Shown: positions 47,586 through 59,915, counted from the stretch's first letter. The stretch is DNA of 64,000 nt from Hydrogenophaga pseudoflava (GCF_031020795.1 NZ_JAVHJP010000009.1:62001-126000); one strand, 5' to 3'. Numbers and translations are program-made. Notes: generated by a model not told the origin, from the letters alone.

Positions 47586-48854
47586 TTATGGCATCGCCGC
47601 ATCGGGCGACGGGTGGATGGAATGCGCGAAAAAGGCCTTGATTTCGGCCTGGCGTCGCCAGGCATCGTGTTCGCCCAGCTCCATCAATGCATTGACGAAG
47701 GATGGCTCGAACATCAGGTAGCTGGCCAGCGAGGCCGCGCTGCCGGCCGCGCCGCGTCCGGTGTCCAGGGCGCCCAGGCCGATCAGCGTGTTGCGGGTCG
47801 CCGCGGGCAGGCTGGCGATGTGTTTGTGGGTCAGCTCGTCCAGCGAAAAGCTGGGTTGCAGGGCGAGCACGCGCACCGGGTGGTAGGGCAGGGCCGCGGC
47901 GAGTCCCTGGGGCAGTTGCGCGAGGGTCTGGCTCACGCGCTGGGCCTGCTCGACATCGGCCTGCAGGGTGTCGTGGAACACGCTGGCCATGGCATGACCG
48001 GCGATGGTGCCCGCAGTGGGCTCGTCGGCCACGCGGGCCGCCAGTCCCGAACGCTGCGGCTGGCCGGCACCGATGGCCAGGATGCGCCGTGCGCCGAAGT
48101 GGATGGCAGGCGACAGCGGAGACAGTTGCCGCATGGATCCGTCGCCGAAGTGCTCGCGGTGACCGTCGACCCACAGCGGCACCGCGGGGAAGAGGAAGGG
48201 GATGGCGCTGGAGGCCATCAGGTGTTCGACCGTGACGGGCTGGAAGTCGGCGCGCCGACCGGGCCGGTGCCAGGGCGATACCGGATGTTTCGGCCGGGTC
48301 TGGCAGAAGGTCCAGTGTTCGCCGGTGGAGTAGCTGGAGGCGGTCACGCCCAGGACCTCCAGGTGGCCGTCGGCCAGCCCGAGTTCCAGGCTGCGCAGAT
48401 CGATGGCCCGGTGCAGGGTGTCCACCAGCGGAAGCGTGTCGAGCAGGGCGCGGTGGCGGCGCACCTGGCGCGCCAGCGTGAGTCCGGCGACGACGCGGTT
48501 GGCGCGAACCCAGGTCGGCGCTTGCAGATGGTAGACACGTTCCGAACGCAGAGTGCTCCAGAACGCGGCCAGTTCGTGGAAGGCCTGCAGGTCGAGCGCC
48601 GCGCGGCTGGCCAGAAAGGCGGCGTTGAGCGCGCCGGCCGAGGTGCCGAAGAGCCAGCGGAAGGGAAAGCCACGGTCGGGCACCGTGCCGGCGCTGCGCC
48701 AATGGCCGTGCATCACGGCGATGGCCTTGAGCACCCCGGCCTGGTAGGCGGTGCGCGCGCCGCCGCCCATCAGGACCAGTGCGCAGGCGCCGTCGTCTGC
48801 CGGTGCAGGGGCCGGGCTCAGCAGGTTGTAGGTGATGAGCGTATCGAGGGACAC
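47586..48854 (-). CDS. Patatin-like phospholipase
   Basis: A 422-residue cytosolic or membrane-associated lipid acyl hydrolase. The oxyanion loop is GGGARTAYQAGVL near residue 31, the nucleophile is in GTSAG, and the catalytic Asp lies in FGDGS. These are the Ser-Asp dyad motifs of patatin. I start it at GTG 48854, just before SLDTLITYNLL. An ATG at 48899 would add 15 residues but would overlap the divergent MFS start. The MFS gene begins 43 bp away on the other strand. Confidence 0.85.
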   Translation of the reverse strand: MSLDTLITYNLLSPAPAPADDGACALVLMGGGARTAYQAGVLKAIAVMHGHWRSAGTVPDRGFPFRWLFGTSAGALNAAFLASRAALDLQAFHELAAFWSTLRSERVYHLQAPTWVRANRVVAGLTLARQVRRHRALLDTLPLVDTLHRAIDLRSLELGLADGHLEVLGVTASSYSTGEHWTFCQTRPKHPVSPWHRPGRRADFQPVTVEHLMASSAIPFLFPAVPLWVDGHREHFGDGSMRQLSPLSPAIHFGARRILAIGAGQPQRSGLAARVADEPTAGTIAGHAMASVFHDTLQADVEQAQRVSQTLAQLPQGLAAALPYHPVRVLALQPSFSLDELTHKHIASLPAATRNTLIGLGALDTGRGAAGSAASLASYLMFEPSFVNALMELGEHDAWRRQAEIKAFFAHSIHPSPDAAMP

Positions 48855-48897
48855 AGAAAGGGGCCTGCGCTTACAGTGGCGGGCTGTTTCGAAAATC

Positions 48898-50124
48898 ATG
48901 ACACAACATTCCCTTGCCCCCGGCCGCGAGCGCTGGCTGCTGCTGACCATTGCCGGCATCCAGTTCACGCATATCCTCGATTTCATGATCATGATGCCGC
49001 TTGGGCCGCAGTTCACGCGGCTGTTCGGCATCAGCGACGCCCAGTTCGGCCTGCTGGTCTCGGCCTACACCTTCTCGGCCGGGTTTTCCGGGCTGGCGGC
49101 TGCGACCTACGTCGACCGCTTCGACCGCAAGCGCCTGCTGCTGGTGCTGTATGCGCTGTTCGCGCTGGCCACGCTGGCCTGTGGCCTGGCGCCGGGCTAT
49201 GGCTTTCTGATGGCGGCGCGTGTGGCCGCGGGGCTGTTCGGTGGTGTGCTCTCGGCGCTGTCGCAGACCATCGTGGCCGACGTGGTGCCGTTCGAGCGGC
49301 GCGGACGCGCCATGGGCATCGTGATGTCGTCGTTCTCGTTCTCCACCGTGGCCGGTGTGCCGATCGGCCTGTTCCTGGCCTCGCACTGGGGCTGGCAACT
49401 GCCTTTCCTCGCCATTGCCGGCCTCAGCGGCGTGCTGGCGGTCGCAGCGGCGCTCACGTTGCCGCCACTGCGCGACCACCTGAAGGCCCACGGCCAGCCG
49501 TCGGCCTGGCGCGCCATCGGCCGGGTGCTGGCCGAAGCCAATCACCTGCGGGCCTTCGCCTTCTCTGCACTGCTGGTGTTCGCCGGCTTCTGCGTGATCC
49601 CGTTCATCACCATCTACCTGCAGACCAACGCCGGCGTGCTGCCGGCGCAGGTGCCCTACATCTATCTGGTCGGCGGGGTCACCACACTGGTCACGGCCCG
49701 CTGGATCGGGCGCCTCACCGACCGCCGGGGCAAGGTGGCCGTGTTCAGCGCGCTGGCTGTGATCGTCACCGTGCCGATCCTGACCATGACGATGCTTCCG
49801 CCCTGGCCCTTGCCGGTCATCCTGGTGGCCACCACCGCGCTGTTCGTGTTTCTCAGCGGACGCATGATCCCCGGCATGGCCCTCATCACGGGGGCCGCCG
49901 ACCCGTCCCTGCGTGGCACCTTCATGGCGCTCAATGGTGCGGTGCAGTCGGCCTCGATGGGGTTCGCCTCGTTCCTCTCTGGCCTGATCATCGGACGTGA
50001 TGCCGCGGGGCAGGTGCAGCACTACTGGGTGGCCGGCCTGATCGGCGTCGGCGCCAGCCTGGCGTCCATCGCGCTGTCGCGCCGGCTGGTGATCCATTCG
50101 GCCGCACCTGTGGCCCGGTCATGA
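48898..50124 (+). CDS. MFS transporter
   Basis: A 408-residue inner-membrane transporter with 12 predicted helices. The loop 2-3 motif is present as [13 protein letters not shown]. Its pattern [20 protein letters not shown] is typical of the drug-efflux or arabinose-efflux type. No substrate can be given. The ATG at 48898 lies opposite the longest possible start of the divergent patatin gene. hpf starts 152 bp downstream. Confidence 0.87.
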   Translation: MTQHSLAPGRERWLLLTIAGIQFTHILDFMIMMPLGPQFTRLFGISDAQFGLLVSAYTFSAGFSGLAAATYVDRFDRKRLLLVLYALFALATLACGLAPGYGFLMAARVAAGLFGGVLSALSQTIVADVVPFERRGRAMGIVMSSFSFSTVAGVPIGLFLASHWGWQLPFLAIAGLSGVLAVAAALTLPPLRDHLKAHGQPSAWRAIGRVLAEANHLRAFAFSALLVFAGFCVIPFITIYLQTNAGVLPAQVPYIYLVGGVTTLVTARWIGRLTDRRGKVAVFSALAVIVTVPILTMTMLPPWPLPVILVATTALFVFLSGRMIPGMALITGAADPSLRGTFMALNGAVQSASMGFASFLSGLIIGRDAAGQVQHYWVAGLIGVGASLASIALSRRLVIHSAAPVARS

Positions 50125-50276
50125 ATGCCAAGGTTTTCCTTGACGACCTTTGTTGCGTTGCAGGCTTGCGCCCCGGCGCAATCGTGGGCATAGTGGGTTC
50201 AAGACATCCCCGAGGCCGCAGGGGGGTCCGCCCCACTGGCGGCTTGTGTCAACCCGGAGCATTAGGAGGCTCTTGT

Positions 50277-50606
50277 ATGAACCTGACGATCAGCGGTCAC
50301 CACCTCGAAGTCACTCCCGCCCTGCGCGGCTATGTCACTTCAAAACTGGAACGCATCTCCCGGCACTTCGACCAGGTGGTCGACATCAAGGTGCTGCTGA
50401 CGGTGGACAACCTCAAGGAAAAAGACCAGCGGCAAAAGGCCGAATGCAACATCCATGTCAAGGGGAAAGACCTGTTCGCCGAATCCGCCCACGCGGACCT
50501 GTACGCCGCCGTCGACGAGTTGGCGGACAAGCTCGACCGCCAGGTACTGCGTTACAAGGACAAAGCGCAGGACCACCACCACGATTCGGCCAAACGCCTG
50601 ATGTGA
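50277..50606 (+). CDS. hpf: Ribosome hibernation promoting factor (short form)
   Basis: A 109-residue HPF/YfiA-type protein that binds the 30S decoding centre and drives ribosome dimer formation in stationary phase. The opening [20 protein letters not shown] and the basic helix [19 protein letters not shown] are typical. The ATG at 50277 has taggagg as Shine-Dalgarno. In many proteobacteria hpf follows rpoN and precedes ptsN; here ptsN follows but an MFS gene is upstream. The 152-bp leader holds a ttgcgcc/ggcgcaa hairpin at 50166-50181 and a GC-rich stretch resembling Comamonadaceae intergenic repeats. Confidence 0.95.
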   Translation: MNLTISGHHLEVTPALRGYVTSKLERISRHFDQVVDIKVLLTVDNLKEKDQRQKAECNIHVKGKDLFAESAHADLYAAVDELADKLDRQVLRYKDKAQDHHHDSAKRLM

Positions 50607-50655
50607 GTCCCCGCTGCGGCCCGCCGCCATGCCGGCGGGCTTGCTGCAATGCAAT

Positions 50656-50685
50656 AAGCCGCTTGGAAAGTCAAGCGGCTTTTTT
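50656..50685 (+). terminator. hpf intrinsic terminator
   Basis: aagccgctt (50656-50664), an 8-nt loop and aagcggctt (50673-50681) followed by Ts to 50685 form a classic terminator. It means ptsN likely has its own promoter; a cataat element at 50720-50725 is a candidate -10. Confidence 0.85.
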
Positions 50686-50746
50686 GTGCCTGCCGTCTAG
50701 GCAAGCACGGTCAACTCGGCATAATTTGCGGTCCGAAGAGGCCCAC

Positions 50747-51217
50747 ATGAACCGTCTATCCGTGATTCTGCCCGCCAGCCAGGTGCTCGTTGGCGTGGAC
50801 GCAACCAGCAAGAAGCGTGCTTTCGAAGAGGCGGGCCTTCTGTTTGAAACCCTGCATGGCCTCAACCGTGCGCTGATCACCGACAGCCTGTTCGCCCGCG
50901 AGCGTCTCGGCTCCACCGGGCTGGGCCATGGCGTGGCCATTCCTCATGGCCGCATCAAGGGGCTGAAGCAGCCGCTGGCGGCCGTGTTCCAGCTGGCCAA
51001 TCCCATTGGCTTTGATGCGCCGGACGAACAGCCGGTGCAGCTGATGATCTTTCTCCTGGTGCCGGAAGCGGCGACCCAGAAACACCTTGAGATCCTCTCC
51101 GAGATCGCCGAGCTGCTCAGCGACAGCCCGCTGCGCGAGCAGATGAAGAGTTCGACCGACGCCGCCGCTTTGCACGCGCTCATCACCGGTTGGCAGTCGG
51201 CCCACGCGGCCGCATAA
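50747..51217 (+). CDS. ptsN: PTS Ntr EIIA component
   Basis: A 156-residue EIIA-Ntr protein of the nitrogen-related PTS, which is phosphorylated via PtsP-NPr or HPr and regulates K+ uptake and stress responses. The phospho-acceptor His67 is in [13 protein letters not shown]. The C-terminal segment [14 protein letters not shown] is typical. hprK lies 101 bp downstream across a copy of the intergenic repeat. Confidence 0.95.
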   Translation: MNRLSVILPASQVLVGVDATSKKRAFEEAGLLFETLHGLNRALITDSLFARERLGSTGLGHGVAIPHGRIKGLKQPLAAVFQLANPIGFDAPDEQPVQLMIFLLVPEAATQKHLEILSEIAELLSDSPLREQMKSSTDAAALHALITGWQSAHAAA

Positions 51218-51226
51218 GACTTGCCT

Positions 51227-51298
51227 GCCCCCACGCTCCACCGCTGCGCGGGTCGCTGCCCCCCGAGGGGGCTGGTCTCGCCTTGGGGCGGCCTGGCG
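51227..51298. repeat. GC-rich intergenic repeat, copy 2
   Basis: About 72 bp between ptsN and hprK, matching copy 1 at 5847-5920 in the 19-bp left end, the 24-bp core with the gccccccgagggggc hairpin and the cttggggcggcc block. It sits 20 bp before the hprK ATG, just as copy 1 sits about 18 bp before an MFS ATG. Confidence 0.75.
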
Positions 51299-51318
51299 AG
51301 CCCTTCCTCTGTCGTTCC

Positions 51319-52269
51319 ATGAAGCCCACCGTTGTCAGTGCCGACGTTCTCTTCGAAGATCATCGCGATGCGCTGAAGTGGCAATGGGTCGCCGGGCTTG
51401 GCGCCTCCGAGCGCCGGTTCGACGAAGTCGCGGTGCGCGAGGCCCGCTCGGGTGCCGACCTGGTCGGCTATCTCAACTACATCCACCCGTACCGTGTCCA
51501 GGTGTTCGGCGAGCGGGAGATGGCCTACCTCACCAGTCCCAGCGACGAGGACAACCGGCGACGTATCGCGCGGATCGTGACCCTGGAGCCGCCGGTGCTG
51601 ATCGTGGCCGATGGCCAGGCGGTGCCTGATCCGTTGATGGCGATGGCCGAGCGCGCGCAGATCCCGATGTTCGCGACACCCGAGCCGGCCGCGTTCGTGA
51701 TCGATGTGCTGCGGGCCTACCTCTCCCGGCATTTCGCCGACCGTTCGTCCATGCACGGCGTGTTCATGGACATTCTGGGCATGGGCGTGATGATCACGGG
51801 CGAGTCGGGCCTGGGCAAGAGCGAGCTGGGGCTGGAACTGATCTCGCGTGGGCATGGCCTGGTGGCCGACGACGCCGTCGATCTCTACCGCATCAACCAG
51901 ACCAGCGTGGAGGGGCGCTGCCCGGAGCTGCTGCAGAACCTGCTGGAGGTGCGCGGCATCGGCCTGCTGGACATCAAAGCCATTTTTGGTGAGACCGCGG
52001 TGCGTCGCAAGATGAGGTTGCAGCTCATCGTGCACCTGGTGCGCAAAGAAACCATGGAGCGCGACTACGACCGCATGCCGCACGAGCCTCTGTACCAGGA
52101 CGTGCTCGGCGTGCCGGTGAGGAAGGCCGTGATCCAGGTGGTGGCTGGCCGCAACATCGCTGTGCTGGTGGAGGCGGCGGTGCGCAACACCATCCTGCAG
52201 TTCCGCGGCATCGACACCTACCAGGAGTTCGTCTCGCGGCACCGCGCGGCCATGATGCGCAGCGAATGA
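51319..52269 (+). CDS. hprK: HPr kinase/phosphorylase
   Basis: A 316-residue enzyme that phosphorylates and dephosphorylates HPr on Ser. The Walker A motif is GESGLGKS (161-168). The catalytic His146 is in SMHGVFMDI, and the signature [10 protein letters not shown] plus the C-terminal motif follow. In beta-proteobacteria it works in an incomplete PTS that senses rather than transports sugar. The ATG at 51319 follows the repeat element; in-frame codons upstream are repeat-derived. It converges on fur with 19 bp between. Confidence 0.95.
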   Translation: MKPTVVSADVLFEDHRDALKWQWVAGLGASERRFDEVAVREARSGADLVGYLNYIHPYRVQVFGEREMAYLTSPSDEDNRRRIARIVTLEPPVLIVADGQAVPDPLMAMAERAQIPMFATPEPAAFVIDVLRAYLSRHFADRSSMHGVFMDILGMGVMITGESGLGKSELGLELISRGHGLVADDAVDLYRINQTSVEGRCPELLQNLLEVRGIGLLDIKAIFGETAVRRKMRLQLIVHLVRKETMERDYDRMPHEPLYQDVLGVPVRKAVIQVVAGRNIAVLVEAAVRNTILQFRGIDTYQEFVSRHRAAMMRSE

Positions 52270-52288
52270 TCGAAACGGGCGGATCGGC

Positions 52289-52732
52289 TCAGCGCTGATC
52301 CGCTGGCACGGCGCGGTGCGGGCAGTCCGCCTTGCTGCAGGTGGCGTAGAGCGAGAGGGCATGCTCCTGCAGCACGAACCCGCGGGTCTTGGCAATCATC
52401 TGCTGGCGCTTCTCGATTTCCGGGTCGAAGAACTCCTCCACCCGGCCGCAGTCCAGGCACACGAGGTGGTCGTGGTGCTGTCCTTCGTTGAGCTCGTAGA
52501 CGGCCTTGCCTGATTCGAAGTTGGAGCGCGAAAGCAGCCCTGCCTGTTCGAACTGCATCAGCACGCGGTAGACCGTGGCCAGACCGATGTCGGAGTGCTC
52601 TTCAAGCAGGATGCGGTACACGTCTTCCGCCGTCATGTGGCGGCGCTTGGCGTTTTGAAAGACTTCCAGGATCTTCAGCCGCGGCAAGGTGGCCTTCAGG
52701 CCCGTGCTCTTGAGTTCATCGATGTTGGACAT
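52289..52732 (-). CDS. fur: Ferric uptake regulator
   Basis: A 147-residue Fe2+-dependent repressor of iron uptake genes. The N-terminal winged helix ([34 protein letters not shown]) precedes a metal-binding dimerisation domain with [13 protein letters not shown] (Zn-type Cys pair) and EKRQQMIAK, then a late CSKADC pair. It is divergent from bamE, a conserved arrangement in Burkholderiales. I saw no clear Fur box in the 147-bp divergent region. Confidence 0.96.
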   Translation of the reverse strand: MSNIDELKSTGLKATLPRLKILEVFQNAKRRHMTAEDVYRILLEEHSDIGLATVYRVLMQFEQAGLLSRSNFESGKAVYELNEGQHHDHLVCLDCGRVEEFFDPEIEKRQQMIAKTRGFVLQEHALSLYATCSKADCPHRAVPADQR

Positions 52733-52879
52733 GGCGGCAGAAGCGGGTGGCTATTGGATGACCCCGGAATCCCGTCCGGACCCCGGGGCTACAATGGCCG
52801 GATCATATCGTCAGCGCGCGGCGGTGGTGCCAATGACCCGGGGATGCCCGCGGTCGAGCGCTTTATCTGAGAGTCGCAC

Positions 52880-54306
<1,427 letters not shown>

Positions 54307-54332
54307 GCGAGACGGACGAGGGAGAACGTTCC

Positions 54333-54998
54333 ATGGGTGGCGTCTGGCAAACCATCTTGCAGGGCGATGCGGTCAGCCGCAGCGTGGCCTTGCTGCTGCT
54401 GGCCATGTCGGTTGCGAGCTGGGTCGTCATCCTCTGGAAAGGCTGGCTGCTGCGCCGGGCGGTGCGCGACGTGCAGACCTCCACGGCCGCGTTCTGGCAG
54501 GCGGGCTATCTGGACGAGGCCCAGCAGCGCCTCAAGACCTTCGATCCCCGGCGTCTGGTGCTGCCCCTGCTGGAGGCCGCACGCACCATCGAGCAGGCGG
54601 CGCCCCAGACGCTGGCCGCCGCAGGGGACCGTTCGCAACAGCTCACACGCGTGCTGCGGGATGCGCTGCACCGGGTGCTGCACCGCCTGCAGTTCGGTCA
54701 GGTGCTGTTGGCCACGGTGGGCTCCACGGCTCCTTTCGTCGGCCTGCTGGGCACGGTGTGGGGCATCTATCACGCGCTCACCGAAATCGGCATCGACGGC
54801 AAGTTCCGCATCGAGCAGGTGTCGGGCCCCGTGGGGGAGGCGCTGGTCATGACGGCGGCGGGTCTGGCGGTGGCAATTCCCGCCGTGTTGGCCTACAACG
54901 TGCTGGGCCGGCAGATCGCCCGCATCGAGGCCGACCTCGAGGGCTTTGCGCGCGACCTGCGCGAACTGCTGGTGCACCATCAGGAGCGGGCGCAGTGA
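54333..54998 (+). CDS. exbB: MotA/TolQ/ExbB proton channel family protein
   Basis: A 221-residue inner-membrane protein with three helices: residues about 14-34, 130-155 and 165-190. The family core is VGSTAPFVGLLGTVWGIYHAL and VMTAAGLAVAIPAVLAYNVL. With ExbD it converts proton flow into work at TonB or TolA. It starts 26 bp after dapB with a gggaga Shine-Dalgarno and overlaps exbD by 4 bp. No tonB or tolA is adjacent. Confidence 0.88.
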   Translation: MGGVWQTILQGDAVSRSVALLLLAMSVASWVVILWKGWLLRRAVRDVQTSTAAFWQAGYLDEAQQRLKTFDPRRLVLPLLEAARTIEQAAPQTLAAAGDRSQQLTRVLRDALHRVLHRLQFGQVLLATVGSTAPFVGLLGTVWGIYHALTEIGIDGKFRIEQVSGPVGEALVMTAAGLAVAIPAVLAYNVLGRQIARIEADLEGFARDLRELLVHHQERAQ

Positions 54999-55447
54999 GC
55001 TTCGGACGACTGGAAAAGCCGGGCGGCAACCAGCCGATCAGCGACATCAACGTCACGCCGCTGGTGGACGTGATGCTGGTGCTGCTGGTGATCTTCATCA
55101 TCACCGCGCCGCTGATGTCCAGCCGGCTGGAACTGGAGCTCCCCAAGGCCGAGGACAAGGCCGCCCAGGTCGAGGAGCCCGAGGCCTTCGTGTCGATCAG
55201 CGTCGACGCACAAGGGCAGGTCTACTGGGACGAGCAGCCGGTGGATGCCGCGGCGCTCCAGCAGCGCCTGGAAGAGATTGCCCGGCGCGACCCTGAAACC
55301 GAGCTGCAGCTGCGCGCCGACACCGCGGTGCCGTATGGACGCATGGTGCAGCTGATCGGGATGGCCCAGGCGGTCGGGCTCTCGCGCATCGGTTTTGTGG
55401 CCGATCCGGCCACCGGTGCACCCACTGCACCGGCACCGGGCCGCTGA
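54995..55447 (+). CDS. exbD: Biopolymer transporter ExbD/TolR
   Basis: A 150-residue protein with one N-terminal membrane helix (residues about 19-39) carrying the conserved Asp in [18 protein letters not shown] periplasmic alpha/beta domain follows (LELPKAEDK, then [19 protein letters not shown]). It starts with GTG at 54995, overlapping exbB by 4 bp (GTGA). ExbD versus TolR is assigned only by general similarity. leuS follows 76 bp later. Confidence 0.88.
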   Translation: MSFGRLEKPGGNQPISDINVTPLVDVMLVLLVIFIITAPLMSSRLELELPKAEDKAAQVEEPEAFVSISVDAQGQVYWDEQPVDAAALQQRLEEIARRDPETELQLRADTAVPYGRMVQLIGMAQAVGLSRIGFVADPATGAPTAPAPGR

Positions 55448-55523
55448 ACCGCAAGCCCTAAAATCAGGGGCGACGCAGTCCGCTGCCCCTTTCGAACGCC
55501 GGCCCCGCCCGGCCCCCAGCCCC

Positions 55524-58214
55524 ATGCAAGACAAATACGCCCACCAGGACGTCGAGCGCGCCGCGCACGCCCACTGGACCGCCACCGATGCCTACCGCGT
55601 CACCGAAGACCGGAGCAAAAAGAAGTTCTATGCCTGCTCGATGCTGCCGTACCCCAGCGGCAAGCTGCACATGGGCCACGTGCGCAACTACACCATCAAC
55701 GACATGCTCACGCGCTACCTGCGCATGAACGGTCACAACGTGCTGATGCCCATGGGCTGGGACGCCTTCGGCCTGCCGGCAGAGAACGCGGCGCTCAAGA
55801 ACGGCGTGCCGCCAGCGAAGTGGACGTACGAAAACATCGCCTACATGAAGAAGCAGATGCAGGCGATGGGGCTGGCCATCGACTGGTCGCGCGAAGTCGC
55901 CACCTGCTCCCCCGACTACTACAAGTGGAACCAGTGGCTGTTCCTGAAGATGCTGGAGAAGGGCATCGCCTACCGCAAGACCCAGATCGTCAACTGGGAC
56001 CCGGTGGACCAGACCGTGCTGGCCAACGAGCAGGTGATCGACGGCCGCGGCTGGCGCACCGGCGCGCTGGTCGAAAAGCGCGAGATACCGGGCTACTACC
56101 TGAACATCACCGCCTACGCCGACGAGCTGCTCAACCACGTGCAGATCGGCAACGACAAGGCCACGCTCAACGGCTGGCCCGACAAGGTCCGCCTGATGCA
56201 GGAGAACTGGATCGGCAAGAGCGAGGGCGTGCGCTTCGCGTTCACGCACGACATCAAGGGCTCTGACGGTCAACCGATCGGCGACGGCAGGATGTATGTG
56301 TTCACCACGCGTGCCGACACCATCATGGGTGTGACCTTCTGTGCCGTGGCGCCCGAGCACCCGCTCGCCCTGCACGCGGCCGCGACCAACGGCAAGCTGG
56401 CCGCCTTCATCGAAGACTGCAAGAAGGGCGGCACCACCGAGGCCGAACTGGCCACGCAGGAAAAGCTGGGCATGCCCACGGGCCTGTTCGTCTCCCATCC
56501 GCTGACCGGTGCTCAGGTCGAGGTGTGGGTCGGCAATTACGTGCTCATGAGCTACGGCGACGGCGCCGTGATGGGCGTGCCGGCACACGACGAGCGCGAC
56601 TTTGCGTTCGCACTCAAGTACCAGCTGCCGATCAAGCAGGTCGTGGCCGTCGAAGGCGAGACGTTCTCGACCGACGCCTGGGCCGAGTGGTACGGCGACA
56701 AGCTCAAGTGCGTGTGCGTGCACTCTGGCGTGCTGGATGGGCTGAACCAGAAGGCCGCGGTGAACAAGGTCGCCGAGCTGCTGGCCGACCAAGGCCTGGG
56801 CGAGAAGAAGACCACCTTCCGCCTGCGCGACTGGGGCATCAGCCGCCAGCGCTACTGGGGCACGCCGATCCCGATCATCCACTGCGAGTCTTGCGGCCCG
56901 GTGCCGGTGCCCGAGAAGGACCTGCCGGTGCGCCTGCCCGAGGACCTGGTGCCGGACGGCAGCGGCAATCCGCTGAACAAGTGCGAGGCCTTCCTCAAGG
57001 TCGACTGCCCCTGCTGCGGCAAGCCCGCACGTCGCGAGACCGACACCATGGACACCTTCGTTGACTCGTCCTGGTACTTCATGCGCTATTGCGACCCGAC
57101 CAACCCGGACGCCATGGTCGCGGGCGGCGCGGACTACTGGATGCCGATGGACCAGTACATCGGCGGCATCGAGCACGCCATCCTGCACCTGCTGTACGCG
57201 CGCTTCTGGACCAAGGTCATGCGCGACCTGGGCCTGGTGAAAGTGGACGAGCCCTTCACCAGGCTGCTGACGCAGGGCATGGTGCTCAACCACATCTACT
57301 CGCGCCGCACCGAGAAGGGCGGCAAGGAGTATTTCTGGCCGCACGACGTGGAGCATGTGCTGGACGAAGGCGGCAAGATCGTCGGCGCGAAGCTGAAAAA
57401 CGCGGTTGGCGATCTGCCGGTGGGCACCACCATCGACTACGAGGGCGTGGGCACCATGTCCAAGTCCAAGAACAACGGCGTCGACCCGCAGGACCTGATC
57501 GAGAAGTACGGCGCCGACACCGCGCGCCTGTACACCATGTTCACCGCGCCGCCCGAGGCCACGCTGGAGTGGAACGACGCGGCCGTGGAGGGCAGCTACC
57601 GCTTCCTGCGCCGCGTCTGGAACCTGGGCGTCAAGCTGTCCCAGACCGACTGGGCCGGAGCGGCCGCGGCTGCCCAGGGGGCTGCCCGCCTGGACGACAT
57701 TGCGTTCGGCAAGGCGGCCAAGGCCCTGCGCCTGGAGATCCATACCGTGCTCAAGCAGGTGGACTACGACTACCTGCGCATGCAGTACAACACCGTGGTC
57801 TCCGGTGCGATGAAGATGCTCAACGCGCTGGAGGACTTCAAGCAGTTCGACGACGCAGGCGCGCAGGTGGCGGTGATCGAGGGCTTCGGCATCCTGCTGC
57901 GTGCCCTTTACCCCGCGACGCCGCACGTCGCCCACGCGCTCTGGAGTGAACTGGGTTACGCCGGTGCGCTGGGCGACCTGCTGGATGCGCCGTGGCCGCA
58001 GGTGGACCCGGGCGCGCTCAAGCAGGACGAGATCGAGCTGGTGCTGCAGGTCAACGGCAAGCTGCGCGGCAGCGTGACCGTGCCCGCCGGCGCCGACAAG
58101 GCCGCCATCGAGGCCGCGGCGCTGGCCAGCGAAGCCTTCCATAAAGCGGCCAACGGCGCGGCGCCCAAGAAGGTCGTCGTGGTGCCCGGCCGTCTGGTGA
58201 ACGTGGTGGTATAA
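55524..58214 (+). CDS. leuS: Leucyl-tRNA synthetase
   Basis: An 896-residue class I synthetase charging tRNA-Leu. The HIGH motif is H49-M-G-H52 and the KMSKS-type motif is TMSKSK with MSKS at 645-648. The editing domain and the signature [15 protein letters not shown]-type stretch ([13 protein letters not shown]) are in place. It is a little longer than E. coli LeuS (860). The ATG at 55524 begins just before the conserved region; the upstream in-frame codons overlap exbD. Confidence 0.97.
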   Translation: MQDKYAHQDVERAAHAHWTATDAYRVTEDRSKKKFYACSMLPYPSGKLHMGHVRNYTINDMLTRYLRMNGHNVLMPMGWDAFGLPAENAALKNGVPPAKWTYENIAYMKKQMQAMGLAIDWSREVATCSPDYYKWNQWLFLKMLEKGIAYRKTQIVNWDPVDQTVLANEQVIDGRGWRTGALVEKREIPGYYLNITAYADELLNHVQIGNDKATLNGWPDKVRLMQENWIGKSEGVRFAFTHDIKGSDGQPIGDGRMYVFTTRADTIMGVTFCAVAPEHPLALHAAATNGKLAAFIEDCKKGGTTEAELATQEKLGMPTGLFVSHPLTGAQVEVWVGNYVLMSYGDGAVMGVPAHDERDFAFALKYQLPIKQVVAVEGETFSTDAWAEWYGDKLKCVCVHSGVLDGLNQKAAVNKVAELLADQGLGEKKTTFRLRDWGISRQRYWGTPIPIIHCESCGPVPVPEKDLPVRLPEDLVPDGSGNPLNKCEAFLKVDCPCCGKPARRETDTMDTFVDSSWYFMRYCDPTNPDAMVAGGADYWMPMDQYIGGIEHAILHLLYARFWTKVMRDLGLVKVDEPFTRLLTQGMVLNHIYSRRTEKGGKEYFWPHDVEHVLDEGGKIVGAKLKNAVGDLPVGTTIDYEGVGTMSKSKNNGVDPQDLIEKYGADTARLYTMFTAPPEATLEWNDAAVEGSYRFLRRVWNLGVKLSQTDWAGAAAAAQGAARLDDIAFGKAAKALRLEIHTVLKQVDYDYLRMQYNTVVSGAMKMLNALEDFKQFDDAGAQVAVIEGFGILLRALYPATPHVAHALWSELGYAGALGDLLDAPWPQVDPGALKQDEIELVLQVNGKLRGSVTVPAGADKAAIEAAALASEAFHKAANGAAPKKVVVVPGRLVNVVV

Positions 58215-58267
58215 AACCTGCGATTCACGCCTTCCCGTTGTCACCCACCCGAGCGAGACCCCAAGCC

Positions 58268-58837
58268 ATGGCCCCTGCTGTCCTGAAATCACCGGCCCGA
58301 CGGGCTGCCCTGCGTGGTCTGGCAGCGGCCGGGTCGGCGGGCCTTCTGGCCGGCCTGACGGGTTGTGGCTTCGCGCTGCGCCAAGCGCCCAAGTTTGCGT
58401 TCGAGTCGGTGCGGGTGGCGGGCTTTGAAAACACGGCGGTGTCCCGGGGGCTGCAGCAGGCGATGGTCTCGTCCGGCATCCGGGTGGTGAACTCCTCGGC
58501 CGCCGCCCAGGCGCCGGTCGACCCGGCGCAGGCGGCGGAGCAGCCGCAAGTGGTGCTCTTCGTCGCCCTGGACCGGCACGAGCGCGTGGTGTCCGGCCAG
58601 ACCGATTCCGGACAGGTGCGGGAGCTCACGCTGCGCACCCGGTTCCGTTTCCGGCTCGCCACACCCAAGGGCAAGGTGCTGATCGAAGACACCGAGCTGC
58701 TGCTGGAGCGCGACATCAGCTTCAGCGAGACGGTCGCCCTGGCCAAGGCCGCCGAAGAGAACCTGATGTTCCGCGACATGGACGGCGACATCGTGCAGCA
58801 AGTGCTGCGCCGGCTGGCCGCCGTCAAGAGCCTCTGA
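58268..58837 (+). CDS. lptE: LPS-assembly lipoprotein LptE
   Basis: A 189-residue outer-membrane lipoprotein that plugs LptD and helps deliver LPS to the surface. The lipobox LTGC acylates Cys33, followed by GFALRQAP, typical of LptE. The twin basic n-region (SPARRAALRG) precedes the hydrophobic core. It lies between leuS and holA, the conserved position in many proteobacteria. holA starts 4 bp after its stop. Confidence 0.92.
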   Translation: MAPAVLKSPARRAALRGLAAAGSAGLLAGLTGCGFALRQAPKFAFESVRVAGFENTAVSRGLQQAMVSSGIRVVNSSAAAQAPVDPAQAAEQPQVVLFVALDRHERVVSGQTDSGQVRELTLRTRFRFRLATPKGKVLIEDTELLLERDISFSETVALAKAAEENLMFRDMDGDIVQQVLRRLAAVKSL

Positions 58838-58841
58838 TCCC

Positions 58842-59894
58842 ATGCAGCTTGCCGCCCCGCAGCTGGCCGGGCATCTGCAAAAGGGACTGCGCTCCCTCTA
58901 CACGCTGCACGGTGACGAGCCCCTGCTGATCCAGGAGGCGGCGGATGCGATCCGTTCTGTGGCGCGTGCGCAGGGCCACACCGAGCGCACCGTGCACACC
59001 GTGGCCGGTGCCCACTACGACTGGAGCGGGGTGCTGGCCAGCGGCGGCTCGATGAGCCTGTTCGCCGACAAGCAGTTGATCGAGATCCAGATCCCGTCCG
59101 GCAAGCCGGGCAAGGACGGGTCCCAGGTGCTGCAGCAGATCGCCGAAGGCGCCCGGGACAACGACTCGACGCTCACGCTCGTGCTGCTGCCGCGGCTGGA
59201 CATGGCCACCCAGAAGGGGGCCTGGTTTGGTGCTCTGGACAGCTTCGGTGTCACGGTCCGGGTGGACCCGGTGGAGCGACAGGCCCTGCCGGCCTGGATC
59301 GCCCAACGGCTTCAGGCCCAGGGGCAGCGCGTGGCAGCGGGTGAAGAAGGGCAGCGAACGCTGCAGTTTTTTGCCGACCGGGTGGAAGGCAACCTGCTGG
59401 CAGCGCACCAAGAGATCCAGAAACTGGGCCTGCTCTATCCGGCCGGCGAACTGAGCTTCGAGCAGATCGAGAACGCGGTACTGAACGTGGCCCGCTACAC
59501 GCCCTTCAAGCTCGCCGAGGCGGTGCTGGGAGGCCAGGTGCTGCGGGTGCAGCGCATGCTCGACGGCCTGCAGGCCGAGGGCGAGGCGGCGGTGCTGGTG
59601 CACTTTGCGCTGTCCGAGGACATCCGCACACTGCACCGCGTGCGCGGGGCGATGGACGCGGGCCGCCCGCTGCCCATGGCGCTGCGCGAGAACCGGGTCT
59701 GGGGGGTGAAGGAAAAGCTCATGGAGCGAGCGCTGCCGCTCATCCGGCCCGCGCAGCTGGCGCAATGGCTGCAGGACGCCCACACGGTGGACGGCATCGT
59801 CAAAGGACTCAAACAGCCCGACTGGCCGGCCGATCCGTGGGATGCTTTGCACCGCATGGCGCTTCGCGTGGCGAACGCCTGTGCGCTGAAGTAG
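58842..59894 (+). CDS. holA: DNA polymerase III subunit delta
   Basis: A 350-residue clamp-loader subunit that opens the beta clamp. The family start QLAGHLQKGLRSLYTLHGDEPLLIQEA and the middle segment QFFADRVEGNLLAAHQEIQKL are characteristic. It sits in the usual leuS-lptE-holA-proA order. proA follows 21 bp later. Confidence 0.93.
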   Translation: MQLAAPQLAGHLQKGLRSLYTLHGDEPLLIQEAADAIRSVARAQGHTERTVHTVAGAHYDWSGVLASGGSMSLFADKQLIEIQIPSGKPGKDGSQVLQQIAEGARDNDSTLTLVLLPRLDMATQKGAWFGALDSFGVTVRVDPVERQALPAWIAQRLQAQGQRVAAGEEGQRTLQFFADRVEGNLLAAHQEIQKLGLLYPAGELSFEQIENAVLNVARYTPFKLAEAVLGGQVLRVQRMLDGLQAEGEAAVLVHFALSEDIRTLHRVRGAMDAGRPLPMALRENRVWGVKEKLMERALPLIRPAQLAQWLQDAHTVDGIVKGLKQPDWPADPWDALHRMALRVANACALK

Positions 59895-59915
59895 GCACTC
59901 TGCGAAAATCGCGTG

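Noticed and set aside
48854-48899. ATG start for patatin at 48899, overlapping the MFS start on the other strand
   Set aside because: It is possible, but the added residues are not family-like; I use GTG 48854 with reduced certainty.
52733-52879. Fur box or clear -35/-10 pair in the fur-bamE divergent region
   Set aside because: Only a lone TACAAT-like -10 (52792-52797) without a matching -35, and no Fur-box-like AT-rich palindrome.
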